Assembly: GCA_046049545.1 (NCBI GenBank)
Contig: JBJORF010000008.1
Coordinates: forward strand, 55,972 to 119,971
Source of the DNA: Romeriopsis sp046049545
GTDB taxonomy: Bacteria; Cyanobacteriota; Cyanobacteriia; Leptolyngbyales; Leptolyngbyaceae
Direction: 5' to 3'
Length of the DNA stretch: 64,000 nucleotides
The notes below the pieces were generated by a model. It worked only from the letters and a program-made list of their open reading frames with translations, had not been told where the DNA came from and made no database searches. The position numbers were made by a program, and so were the translations under genes. Positions 16,797 through 25,054 of the stretch are shown one piece after another; positions within the stretch are counted from its first letter, which is position 1; every line of letters begins with the position of its first letter.

Positions 16797-18122
16797 TTAC
16801 AGCGTATAAGCAAAATCATCGATCAACATCCCCGGTGCCCAAACCCCGCCCAGCGCCCTCGTACCGTAGGATGCAACATCGGGAATAAATTCCTGATGAT
16901 CGGTAAAGGCCACCAAATTCTCCCCCCAAAAACGATAGAGGCTATCGTCAAAGCGCAGATTCTCGATCGGGGCCACAATTTCGCCATCTTCGACCCAGAA
17001 GCAAGCGTAGCGGGTCATCCCAGTGATGCGGCCCGTGGGTTGGTCGCTCCAGTTGAGGTAATGCAGATTCGAGACGTACAAGCCCGTGTCCAGATTCGGA
17101 AAGACATCTTCCACCGACAGATCACCCGTGCCAATTTCTGGGGCGCGGAGGGTCTCCTGTTCGTTGGCGGCGTTGGGGTGGAGCTTGTATTCCTGGGCGG
17201 TTTTGGAAGAAACCAGGAGATTGTTGAGGCTGCCGTTGGTGATGATTGGCAAGCGATTCGGGGCAATTTCACCGCATTCGTTGAACCGAGGCACGAGGCC
17301 ATGGCTGAAGTTTTCGATCAGGTGGAATTTATCCGAGAGCTGCTTTTCGCCGCGTCGGAGCGCCGCGAGGCAACTGCTCCCCTGCTGGAAACAGGCTTCG
17401 CTCACGCCTTCCCAGGACAGCATGTAGGCCATTTCCGCCACGGCAGCAGGTTCAAAGTAGGTACGATATTGGCCGCGCGATAGGGTTTTTGTCGGACGGG
17501 CGAGGCGAGCGAGCTGAATCCGCGATTCCTGGATTTTGCGATCGTAGGTACTGGGTTTCCAGTGATTGCCAGCCAATGTGCCCTTCACCGCTTGACCTTC
17601 TGGCGTGAAGACCGAGTAATCCAAAGAATAGGAATCCGTGGAGAACCAATGCTTCTGGCCCGCCGAATCCGCATAGCCCCGAATCATCTGACCCGCCGCA
17701 TAAATTCCGGCAAAGTCGAGATCCAAAACTCGGGGTAATAAAGTGAGTTCGACCTGATCCCACTCCAACAGGCTCCCTTCATGGATTTCGCGGCTGGTGG
17801 CTTGGCCTTGGGGTAGCACTAAATAAGGGTCGATCGGTAAGGTCGGAACTTCTTTTTTGAGTTGCTCCAGCGCTTCTACAGCAGTTTGCCGATCGACATC
17901 GAGATCACCCGTCAAGGGAAATTCGTAATAGGCGCTGCGCTGGTCACGCATGTAGGTCAAGCGCACAATGCCATTTTGCACTTGGCCCGTTTGCCGGACT
18001 TTGGCTTGATTGAACCGAATGAATTGGCTATTTTCTGCCGTGAGATTCAGCGTGAAGGCTTCGGTCGCGTCAGTATGGTCGCGCAAAAAATCGACCAGTT
18101 GATTAAAGCTCAGTTCCAACAT
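16797..18122 (-). CDS. tldE: TldE/PmbA-family protein
   Basis: This 441-residue protein is the non-catalytic partner of the TldD peptidase. TldD and TldE form a heterodimer around a central channel that degrades unfolded peptides and, in some bacteria, matures peptide antibiotics. The family ending is recognisable: LVSSKTAQEYKLHPNAANE, then GDLSVEDVFPNLDTGLYVSN, then PTGRITGMTRYACFWVEDGE. As expected for TldE, no HExxxH zinc site is present. It follows tldD by three bases on the same strand, so the two are one operon. Length is usual for the family. Confidence 0.92.
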   Translation of the reverse strand: MLELSFNQLVDFLRDHTDATEAFTLNLTAENSQFIRFNQAKVRQTGQVQNGIVRLTYMRDQRSAYYEFPLTGDLDVDRQTAVEALEQLKKEVPTLPIDPYLVLPQGQATSREIHEGSLLEWDQVELTLLPRVLDLDFAGIYAAGQMIRGYADSAGQKHWFSTDSYSLDYSVFTPEGQAVKGTLAGNHWKPSTYDRKIQESRIQLARLARPTKTLSRGQYRTYFEPAAVAEMAYMLSWEGVSEACFQQGSSCLAALRRGEKQLSDKFHLIENFSHGLVPRFNECGEIAPNRLPIITNGSLNNLLVSSKTAQEYKLHPNAANEQETLRAPEIGTGDLSVEDVFPNLDTGLYVSNLHYLNWSDQPTGRITGMTRYACFWVEDGEIVAPIENLRFDDSLYRFWGENLVAFTDHQEFIPDVASYGTRALGGVWAPGMLIDDFAYTL

Positions 18123-18125
18123 AAT

Positions 18126-19565
18126 TTACGCCGCCCCTCCGAAGACTTCGATATTTGCAAATGCCGCAACGGGAGAGCCATGGCCGACTGTAACCGATTG
18201 ATTCGGTTCGCCTTTCCCGCAATTCGGTGTGCCGTACATTTTCCAAGTGCTGCGATCGCCCAGCATCACAAGGTTTGACCAGAACTGGGGCGTGATGCCG
18301 CGATAGTTGGGATTACGAATGGTTTTAGTAAATTTGCCGTTTTCGATTAACTTCGCATATTCGCAACTGAACTGGAACTTGTGGCGCTGATCATCGATCG
18401 ACCAAGACCGATTCGCTTCCATATAAATGCCGCGATCGACATTACCAATCAACTGATTCAAACTCAAATCCCCCGGCTCCAAATTCAAATTCGCCATCCG
18501 GTCGATCGGTGCCCGGTTCCAAGAACTCGCCCGGCTACAAGCCACCCCCGCCACACCCAACCGCGCTTGGCTCTCCAAACTACCCAGCCCCCGCTTCAGC
18601 ACCCCCGACTCAATCAGATGTTCGCGGCTCGCCGACACCCCGGTATCATCAAAAGCGTAGCTGGCAAACTCGGAAGCAACCGTCGGGTCAAAGGTAATAT
18701 TCATCAGCGGCGACCCGTAGACCAATTCGCCAAAATCCTCAGGCCGCACAAAGCTGCCACCCGCGTAATTGCGCTCATCGCCAAGAATCCGATCGAGTTC
18801 CAGCGGATGGCCAACGCTTTCATGGATTTGCAGCAGCATCTGATCCGGGGCCAGCACCAGCGTCGTCGCCTCCGTCGGGCATTCCTCTGCTTCCAGCAGT
18901 TCAACGGCTTGCTTGCCGATCGTCTCAACCCGCTCCCACAGATCATCCGTCAGAAAATACTCCAGCCCACCTTGGTAGCACCGGGCAAACCAGCCATTAT
19001 CCGTGCGCCGCTGCACCAGACTCCCCGCCTGCGCCGTCGCCGAAAAATCCGTCCCAATTCGACAAAACCGCTGATGCACTTCCGACCCATTGGTGCTGAC
19101 AAACCAGGTTTCTGTTTCCGTCAGCAGTGCACTGGCACTGGCTTGCACGATTTGATCGCTGACCTTCAGCCGCTGACAAACCTGAATCAGCAGGTCATTA
19201 ATCTCGCCGGGGCTGAGCAGATCGAAGGCTTTTTCTACCGGAGTCGCATAATACCCAACAACCTTAGGACGTGCCGCGAGGGGTGTTTTGGCCACATTCC
19301 ATTCACTGGCCGCGATCGCCCGTTGCTGGGCGGCAGTCGCGGCGATTTGCAGATCAGCCAATCGAAAGGAATTGGTTGCCGCATAACCAATTTGGCCATT
19401 CACCAAAACCTCAACCATCACGCCTTGATTGAGCTGAGTGCCGTTATCCGTGGGGAGACCGTCGCGCACCGATCGCTGTCGAATCACCTCGCGATTCGCC
19501 CGCAGGCCAATCCAGTCAGCCGCAACATTGAGTTGCTGTAAATGTCTTGATAAGTCAGAAATCAT
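18126..19565 (-). CDS. tldD: TldD metalloprotease
   Basis: This 479-residue protein is the catalytic subunit of the TldD/TldE peptidase. The zinc motif HESVGH is at residues 248-253 in LLQIHESVGHPLELDRI, with the conserved Gly-rich ERNYAGGSFV after it. The third ligand is expected to be Cys449 in TPNCGKGEPNQ, followed by the conserved SVTVGHGSP. The ATG at 19565 gives a normal N-terminus; no clear ribosome binding site is present. The gene is first in the tldD-tldE operon and is transcribed from the 480-base gap to its right. No small precursor peptide gene that could be a substrate is evident next to it. Confidence 0.94.
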   Translation of the reverse strand: MISDLSRHLQQLNVAADWIGLRANREVIRQRSVRDGLPTDNGTQLNQGVMVEVLVNGQIGYAATNSFRLADLQIAATAAQQRAIAASEWNVAKTPLAARPKVVGYYATPVEKAFDLLSPGEINDLLIQVCQRLKVSDQIVQASASALLTETETWFVSTNGSEVHQRFCRIGTDFSATAQAGSLVQRRTDNGWFARCYQGGLEYFLTDDLWERVETIGKQAVELLEAEECPTEATTLVLAPDQMLLQIHESVGHPLELDRILGDERNYAGGSFVRPEDFGELVYGSPLMNITFDPTVASEFASYAFDDTGVSASREHLIESGVLKRGLGSLESQARLGVAGVACSRASSWNRAPIDRMANLNLEPGDLSLNQLIGNVDRGIYMEANRSWSIDDQRHKFQFSCEYAKLIENGKFTKTIRNPNYRGITPQFWSNLVMLGDRSTWKMYGTPNCGKGEPNQSVTVGHGSPVAAFANIEVFGGAA

Positions 19566-20044
19566 GGGGGTAGATGCCGGATCGCGTTCACAAGTTCAGG
19601 AACTTTCAATCGAGGGACTCAACCGAGAGGTTAAACCAGGGGTTAGAGCCTTGATGGGTGAGACCCCTCAATTTGGGTTGCGATATTTATACCGCAACTT
19701 TAGAAAAATCGCTGAAAAACTTTCCGGATTTTTTGAGAAGCCGATGTTTGCTAGTATTCTACGTATTTTTCCCAGGTTGAAAAAAATTCTTACAGTGGAT
19801 TAGAAATTGATTTTGGTCGATGGCTTCGGATCCGAGATGTTGTACATCACTGGCATAAGGGCGGCGTTGCGAGATTTGGGGGCGCGTTTTCCGCGCCCGT
19901 ACGGGAGGGATCGATCATCGCCCCATCCCCATCCATCCAGTCGTCAGTGACCCGTAGGGGCGTGCATCCCACGCCCACAGCCCACGCCAACCCACGATCA
20001 CCCCCCATCCCCCCACCCGATCGCTGCAATCCGTTGAATTTGGA
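19566..20044. other. Gene-free stretch between tldD and the BamE-like gene
   Basis: This 480-base gap holds no convincing gene. The left part, 19566-19800, is AT-richer and probably carries the tldD promoter. It contains two short inverted repeats: GTTGCG/CGCAAC at 19677-19682 and 19693-19698, and GGGGT/ACCCC just before. The right part, 19878-19977, holds two repeat family A copies. An open frame across 19438-19803 overlaps tldD on the opposite strand and has no coding signature. Confidence 0.6.
19878..19977. repeat. Two copies of palindromic repeat family A, inverted
   Basis: The first copy (19878-19905) reads GGGGGCGCGTTTTCCGCGCC and continues CGTACGGG. The second (19951-19977) reads CCCGTAGGGGCGTGCATCCC and continues ACGCCCA. 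Both match the copies at 2215 and 2351-2375 and each has the internal GGGCG/CGCCC palindrome. Covarying changes in the second copy (GGGCGTG with CACGCCC in place of GGGCGCG with CGCGCCC) keep the stem, which argues that the folded form matters. Confidence 0.75.
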
Positions 20045-20611
20045 ATGGCAAATAGATTCACCGATTGTCATCGCGATCGATTTGGGCATGGTCGTCCGGC
20101 CAAAACACGCGGCTCGGCTGCCCAATCATCCGAAGGCGAAACCTGGGTCGCCAGCAATGGGAACAGTCCGACTCCGACCAATGTGACGAATGTCAGCTCC
20201 AGTGGCAATGTGACGAACCAATCGATCCGTCCGGGGATGAGCTACGAAGCGGTCGTGGCGCAACTTGGGCAGCCCCGAGAATGGCGGGGAGCGTACAGTT
20301 GGAATACGCTATCGGGTCAATACCTCGTCGAATTCAATGAGCGGAATGAGGCGATTTCGTACAATATCCAAGGTGAAAATGCCGCCAATGCCAATCCCGA
20401 AATTGCCGAGCAAATCCGGAATCGGGCCAGCCTCAATAGCATTTCTGGCCTCCTCGGTGGTTCACCCACGTTTGTCGGGGGTGAGGGAGAATGGCAATCC
20501 CCTGGTGCGACGATGATGTCTCAGATTCGCTTTAGTGCTGGTGGTGTCAGCAGTTATCAGGAGTTTCCGGCCTATAACGAACCCACCTCGCGCAATCCCA
20601 ATCCCTACTAA
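20045..20611 (+). CDS. Hypothetical protein with a BamE/SmpA-like core; N-terminus doubtful
   Basis: The clearest part is residues about 58-110: a run beginning SIRPGMSYEAVVAQLGQPRE, then WRGAYSWNTLSGQYLVEFNE followed by RNEAISYN. This is the 'G-M-S-Y-x-x-V' plus WxxxxG pattern of BamE/SmpA/DUF3862-type small lipoprotein domains. The tail is Gly/Ser-rich. The first 45 residues (with CHRDRFGHGRPAKTRG) are neither a signal peptide nor a lipobox, which such proteins normally carry, and they immediately follow a repeat-rich stretch. The start may be wrong, or the true N-terminus may have been lost. A residual, partly decayed gene cannot be excluded. Confidence 0.5.
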   Translation: MANRFTDCHRDRFGHGRPAKTRGSAAQSSEGETWVASNGNSPTPTNVTNVSSSGNVTNQSIRPGMSYEAVVAQLGQPREWRGAYSWNTLSGQYLVEFNERNEAISYNIQGENAANANPEIAEQIRNRASLNSISGLLGGSPTFVGGEGEWQSPGATMMSQIRFSAGGVSSYQEFPAYNEPTSRNPNPY

Positions 20612-20658
20612 TCGCGCTCGCCGCTTGCCGCTGAAAATCAAACCGCTCAAAATTCAGG

Positions 20659-21618
20659 TCAATTGGGTTGTAGCAAAACTTTCATGCTGCCTTTAGTTTG
20701 AGCGGCCTGGAAGGCGGCGAGTCCTTCCTGGAGTGGATAGTGAGCTTGGATCAGCGGCATTACGTCAACTTTTTGTGCCGCCAGGAGATCGATCGCGCGC
20801 TGGAACCGACCACAGCGCGAACCGACGATCGTGATTTCATCCACCACGATCGCTGAAGCATCGATTTCCAATTTGCTGGCGTAGGTGCTTTTCATCACCA
20901 GACTGCCTCGGGGTTTCAGCGCGGCTAGGGCGGTGGCAAACCCGGCCGGATTGCCCGTGCAATCGACGCTGAGATCAAAGCTGCGGGGCATAATGTCATC
21001 GCTGTAGCCAACTTTGATTCCCCGCACTTCGAGATTGGCCAGTTTATGTCCATGGCGACCCACCGCCAGCAAATCACAATCCGTCAACGCCAGGGTTTGG
21101 GCGACCAGTTGACCGAGTTTGCCATCACCGACAACGAGAACCCGATCGCTTGGCTGAATCGTCACCTGCGTCTGAATCTCCAGCGCCGCCGCGAGGGGTT
21201 CGACGAAAGTAGCGGCATCGGTGGGGATATTGTCAGGAATGGGTAGCAGGTTCGCCACAGGCAAACTCAAGTAATCGGCAAATGCGCCATTTCGGTTCAC
21301 AATTCCCAGGACAGTACGGTTTTCGCAGTGGGTGGGGATACCGCTCTGACAATATTGGCAGGTGCCGCAAGCCGCATTAATTTCGCCGACAACGCGCTGG
21401 CCCAGTAAACTCGCTGGCCCCTGCTCGACGATGCCGACAAACTCATGGCCGGGAATGCCGCTGTAGGGATAGTAGCCGCGCATCAGCTCCAGGTCAGTGT
21501 TACAAATCCCGGCCCGCAGCACTTTGACCAATGCCTCACCAGCCGCGATCGGGGGAATCGGAACGTTATTGCGCAGCCTAAGGGTTTGGGCTTCGAGCCA
21601 GAGGGCTTGCATGGTCAT
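20659..21618 (-). CDS. Zinc-dependent medium-chain alcohol dehydrogenase-like protein
   Basis: This protein of about 319 residues belongs to the MDR superfamily and should reduce or oxidise a small alcohol or polyol with NAD(P)H. The catalytic zinc ligands fit Cys in GICNTDLELMRGYYPYSGIP and GHEFVG. The structural zinc loop is CGTCQYCQSGIPTHC. The nucleotide-binding strand is DRVLVVGDGKLGQLVAQTLA. The frame begins with a TTG at 21630, but the ATG at 21618 (MTMQALWLE) is the likely start. The gene is divergent from the glycosyltransferase at 21724, with a tandem duplication in between. The substrate cannot be deduced. Confidence 0.88.
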   Translation of the reverse strand: MTMQALWLEAQTLRLRNNVPIPPIAAGEALVKVLRAGICNTDLELMRGYYPYSGIPGHEFVGIVEQGPASLLGQRVVGEINAACGTCQYCQSGIPTHCENRTVLGIVNRNGAFADYLSLPVANLLPIPDNIPTDAATFVEPLAAALEIQTQVTIQPSDRVLVVGDGKLGQLVAQTLALTDCDLLAVGRHGHKLANLEVRGIKVGYSDDIMPRSFDLSVDCTGNPAGFATALAALKPRGSLVMKSTYASKLEIDASAIVVDEITIVGSRCGRFQRAIDLLAAQKVDVMPLIQAHYPLQEGLAAFQAAQTKGSMKVLLQPN

Positions 21619-21657
21619 GGTTTGGGGCAATCAAAGTTTGGCGAAAGGATAACTCTA

Positions 21658-21703
21658 ATAATAGGGCGTTAGTCTGGACGATAATAGGGCGTTAGTCTGG
21701 ACG
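21658..21703. repeat. Perfect tandem duplication of a 23-base unit
   Basis: ATAATAGGGCGTTAGTCTGG plus ACG occurs twice head to tail at 21658-21680 and 21681-21703. It lies in the 105-base gap between the divergent dehydrogenase and glycosyltransferase genes, so the duplication may copy a promoter or operator element. Confidence 0.9.
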
Positions 21704-21723
21704 CATCTCCGAGGTTTGCCGTA

Positions 21724-22833
21724 ATGCCGATTCTTTATCTTGCGATTACTAATCATGGCTTTGGTCATGCGACGCGGGCGGCAGCGATCGCGGCAGAAAT
21801 CCAGCGCCAGATTCCCGATCTCACTCTGATTCTGGCCACAACCGCACCCCGATCGGTGATATCTGCCTACCTCGGTGATGATTTTATCCATCGGCCTCGG
21901 GCTTTGGATGTGGGGGTGCTGCAATCCGATAGTGTGACGATGGATCTGCCGGGTACGTTGGCCCAGCTTGAGCAAATCCAGGCTAAATCCAAGGCCACGA
22001 TCGTCTCCGAAGCGAATTGGCTCAAGCAAAATCGGGTGGACTTAGTGCTGGCGGATATTCCACCATTGGCGGCCCCGATCGCGAAGGCCGCAGGCATTCC
22101 CTGCTGGATGATGGGTAACTTTGGCTGGGACTTTATCTATCGTGACTTTGGGCCGGAGTTTGCGGCGGCGGCGGACTGGATTGGGGAATGCTTTGGGCAG
22201 TGCGATCGGTTATTTCGGATGCCGTTCCATGAACCGATGGCGGGGTTTAAGTCGATTACGGATGTGGGGCTAACTGGGGTGTCGCCGCGTCACCCTGCCG
22301 CCACGATCGCGGCCACCTTTGACCTTGAATCCACACCGAAAGCCCAGCGGATTTTGATGACCTTTGGCGGCCTCGGACTCGATCGTATCCCCTACGAAAA
22401 TGTTTTGCAGTTCCCGGATTATCGGTTTATTTGCTTCGATGTGAATGCGCCGGATTATCCCAATTTGATCAAGGTGGACGATCGCGATTATCGTCCGGTG
22501 GACTTTATGGAAGTCTGTGGCTGCTTGATCTCGAAGCCCGGTTACAGCACGTTTGCGGAGGCTTGTCGGCTGGATTTGCCGATTATTAGCATTGTGCGGG
22601 AGGGGTTTGCGGAAGCGCCGATTTTGTTGGCGGGGTTGCAGGACTATGCGCGGCATCGGGTGATTACGTTGGCGGATTTGTATGGAGGAGATTGGGGATT
22701 TTTGCGGGAGCCGTTGTTGGAGCCCTTGCGGGAGCCGCTGTTGGAACCTCGGTTGGAGCCGGATTTGGGTGGTGGGCTATTGAAGGATGGGAATGCGGCG
22801 ATCGCGCGGGCGGTGGCGGAATTTTTTGGGTGA
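21724..22833 (+). CDS. Glycosyltransferase-like protein of the GT1/GT28 (MurG-like) fold
   Basis: The 369-residue protein starts with LYLAITNHGFGHATRAAAIA, the Gly-rich loop and His of UDP-sugar-dependent GT-B enzymes. The second half has RILMTFGGLGLD and the donor-binding region VDFMEVCGCLISKPGYSTFA plus EACRLDLPII. It is probably a soluble or peripheral glycosyltransferase of unknown acceptor. Near the end, residues about 322-340 are a run of REPLLEP-type units coded by a 24-base near-tandem repeat, which looks like a recent slippage expansion. A GAGG element precedes the start. No pathway partners are adjacent. Confidence 0.82.
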   Translation: MPILYLAITNHGFGHATRAAAIAAEIQRQIPDLTLILATTAPRSVISAYLGDDFIHRPRALDVGVLQSDSVTMDLPGTLAQLEQIQAKSKATIVSEANWLKQNRVDLVLADIPPLAAPIAKAAGIPCWMMGNFGWDFIYRDFGPEFAAAADWIGECFGQCDRLFRMPFHEPMAGFKSITDVGLTGVSPRHPAATIAATFDLESTPKAQRILMTFGGLGLDRIPYENVLQFPDYRFICFDVNAPDYPNLIKVDDRDYRPVDFMEVCGCLISKPGYSTFAEACRLDLPIISIVREGFAEAPILLAGLQDYARHRVITLADLYGGDWGFLREPLLEPLREPLLEPRLEPDLGGGLLKDGNAAIARAVAEFFG

Positions 22834-22870
22834 TGGTGGTGGGATGAGGACGATCGCAAATCCCTGGGGT

Positions 22871-22902
22871 GATGCGTTTTGCGTTGCAGAAACGCATCCT
22901 AC
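22871..22902 (-). repeat. Palindromic repeat family B, single copy
   Basis: Read on the minus strand this 32-base element begins GTAGGATGCGTTTCTGCAAC and ends GCAAAACGCATC. It differs from the copy at 43627 at only one base. The ends GATGCGTTT and AAACGCATC pair into a 9-base stem. It lies between the glycosyltransferase gene and yceD. Confidence 0.85.
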
Positions 22903-22963
22903 GTTTTCCGGTACACTGGAGGGGTAGTATGTTCTGCCTTGGCTTGGCCTGGGATTTCGGCCC

Positions 22964-23479
22964 ATGGAGAAAATTTATATCCCCCACTTGATGCAGCGCG
23001 AGCAGCAAAGTGTGACGATCGAGTTTGAACAAAATATCGCTGATCTCACAAGTCTGACTCCAGTGCAGGGTGTGGCAACTGTGACGCACCATGGCAATTA
23101 TCTCCAAGTGGGTGTCCAAGCCAAGACGATCGTGACGCTGAGCTGCGATCGCTGTCTGCAACAGTACAACCATCGCCTGGTCTGCGATGCAAGTGAAATG
23201 ATTTGGCTGAAGGGCAGTGCGTTATTGCTGGATGACCTGCCGTTGGATATGGAAATGGACATCGAAGAAGTCGTCGAAAACTTGCCCGAGGACGGCCACT
23301 TTGAGGTGGAAACTTGGATCTATGAGCAGCTCTGCTTGGCATTGCCGCAGCGCAAACTTTGCGATGTGGATTGTCCCGGAATTGATTTGCCAAAGCCGAA
23401 TCCGGAGGATTTAGTCGATCGGCGTTGGGCGGCACTGATGGCATTGAAAAATCAGTTGCCGGATATTGCTGATTCGTGA
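22964..23479 (+). CDS. YceD/DUF177-family protein
   Basis: This 171-residue protein belongs to the YceD (DUF177) family, implicated in accumulation of 23S rRNA and, in many bacteria, encoded next to rpmF. Family features are VQAKTIVTLSCDRCLQQYNH with a Cys-x2-Cys pair, the acidic LDMEMDIEEVVENLPEDG, and LCDVDCPGIDLPKPNPED with a second Cys pair. The final DRRWAALMALKNQL is typical of the family end. No rpmF gene follows here; a Ycf46-type ATPase does, after 51 bases on the same strand. Start is the ATG at 22964. Confidence 0.88.
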   Translation: MEKIYIPHLMQREQQSVTIEFEQNIADLTSLTPVQGVATVTHHGNYLQVGVQAKTIVTLSCDRCLQQYNHRLVCDASEMIWLKGSALLLDDLPLDMEMDIEEVVENLPEDGHFEVETWIYEQLCLALPQRKLCDVDCPGIDLPKPNPEDLVDRRWAALMALKNQLPDIADS

Positions 23480-23530
23480 TTTTAATTTGGCATTTCTAGT
23501 ATTTTCTGATTGATTCACTGTCGGTTGAAT

Positions 23531-25054
23531 ATGTCATTTAACGAAGATCTTAAACTGCTGCTACGGGCTAGCTATCCGTTAATCTACGTCGCGACGCGGG
23601 AAGAAGAGCGGGTAGAAACGGCGATCGCGCTGGTCGCTAAAGCCCAAGGCGAACGTGCCATGTACATCTGGGATTTTGTTGAAGGCTATCAAGGCAGTCC
23701 CAATGATCCGGGTTTTGGGAAGCGTAATCCCCTTCAGGCATTGGAATTTGTTGAAAAGCTGCCCGCCAATGCCCCCGGTGTGTTTGTGCTGCGAGATTAC
23801 CATCGGTTTTTGGAAGATATTTCAGTCTCGCGGAAATTACGAAATCTGGCCCGATCGCTCAAGTCCCAGCCGAAAAATATTGTCATTCTTGCACCACAAT
23901 TAACGATTCCTGACGACCTGACGGAAGTTGTCACCGTACTCGAATTTGCATTGCCAACGATCGCAGAAATTCGCACGGAAGTTCAGCGCCTCCTGAGCGC
24001 CATGGGGAAAACGCCGACGGAGCGGGAGTTAGATAATTTGGTGCAATCTTGTCAGGGCTTGTCGATCGAGCGGATTCGGCGGGTGATTGCCCGCGCGATC
24101 GCCCAGCATGGGGAATTTCGCCCCGAGGATCTCGATTTAATCCTCGAAGAAAAACGCCAAACCATTCGTCAAACGCAGATTCTCGATTTTTATCCCGCGA
24201 TCGAAACCGTGGCGGATATTGGTGGGTTAGACAATCTGAAAGAATGGTTGCTGCGTCGCGGTGGCGCATTTTCGGAAAAAGCGCGGCAGTACGGCCTGCC
24301 TGCACCCAAGGGACTGATGTTGGTGGGAATTCAGGGGACGGGGAAATCGCTGACGGCCAAAGCGATCGCGCACCAATGGCGGTTGCCGCTGCTCCGGTTG
24401 GATGTCGGTCGCTTGTTTGGCGGTGTGGTCGGTGAATCGGAATCGCGGACAAGGCAGATGATTCAACTCGCGGAAGCACTGGCCCCCTGTGTGCTGTGGA
24501 TTGATGAAATTGATAAAGCCTTTGCCGGGGTGGACAGTCGCGGCGATGCAGGCACAAGCAGTCGTGTGTTTGGGACATTTATCACATGGATGGCGGAGAA
24601 AACGGCACCAGTTTTTGTCGTTGCGACGGCGAATAATATTCAAGCGCTGCCGCCGGAACTGCTGCGGAAAGGTCGATTTGATGAAATCTTTTTTGTTGGA
24701 TTGCCGTCACGATCGGAGCGGCGATCGATTTTTGAGGTGCATTTATCGCACCTGCGCCCCCAAGGTTTGCCGAATTATGATCTCGATCGTTTAGCCTACG
24801 AAACGCCCGATTTTTCGGGTGCCGAAATTGAGCAAACGCTGGTCGAAGCGATGCACCTGGGTTTTAGCCAGAATCGCGACTTTACCACCGATGATGTTGT
24901 TACCGCGATTAGCCAAATGGTCCCGCTGGCCCGCACGGCCCAGGAGCAGATTCAGCAGTTGCAGCAGTGGGCGGCTTCCGGTAAAGCGCGGTTGGCTTCC
25001 AAAGATAACGAACTCAGTGCGCGAATGCAGCAGTATCAAGATGGGGAATCCTGA
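23531..25054 (+). CDS. ycf46: Ycf46-type AAA ATPase
   Basis: The protein is a AAA+ ATPase of the Ycf46 type, conserved in cyanobacteria and some plastids and linked to regulation of photosynthesis and inorganic-carbon use. An N-terminal alpha/beta region (NEDLKLLLRASYPLIYVATR) is followed by the AAA module. Walker A is GIQGTGKS at residues 266-273 and Walker B is VLWIDEID at about 321-328. The sensor region is VFVVATANNIQALPPELLRK with the arginine-finger pattern GRFDEIFFVGLP. The ATG at 23531 is preferred over the upstream alternative at 23510 because conservation begins there. It follows yceD on the same strand, and its last 19 bases overlap the convergent unknown gene. Confidence 0.93.
   Translation: MSFNEDLKLLLRASYPLIYVATREEERVETAIALVAKAQGERAMYIWDFVEGYQGSPNDPGFGKRNPLQALEFVEKLPANAPGVFVLRDYHRFLEDISVSRKLRNLARSLKSQPKNIVILAPQLTIPDDLTEVVTVLEFALPTIAEIRTEVQRLLSAMGKTPTERELDNLVQSCQGLSIERIRRVIARAIAQHGEFRPEDLDLILEEKRQTIRQTQILDFYPAIETVADIGGLDNLKEWLLRRGGAFSEKARQYGLPAPKGLMLVGIQGTGKSLTAKAIAHQWRLPLLRLDVGRLFGGVVGESESRTRQMIQLAEALAPCVLWIDEIDKAFAGVDSRGDAGTSSRVFGTFITWMAEKTAPVFVVATANNIQALPPELLRKGRFDEIFFVGLPSRSERRSIFEVHLSHLRPQGLPNYDLDRLAYETPDFSGAEIEQTLVEAMHLGFSQNRDFTTDDVVTAISQMVPLARTAQEQIQQLQQWAASGKARLASKDNELSARMQQYQDGES

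Noticed and set aside
16701..17483. Open frame of 260 codons on the plus strand across tldE
   Set aside because: It is antisense to the well-supported tldE gene, shows no family motif, and its composition follows from the GC-rich opposite strand.
18381..19541. Open frame of 386 codons on the plus strand across tldD
   Set aside because: It lies wholly opposite tldD and is rich in Pro, Arg and Gln with no domain pattern, which is typical of a shadow of a GC-rich gene.
19438..19803. 121-codon plus-strand frame over the tldD start and gap
   Set aside because: It overlaps tldD antisense, and the part in the gap lacks a start site or domain.
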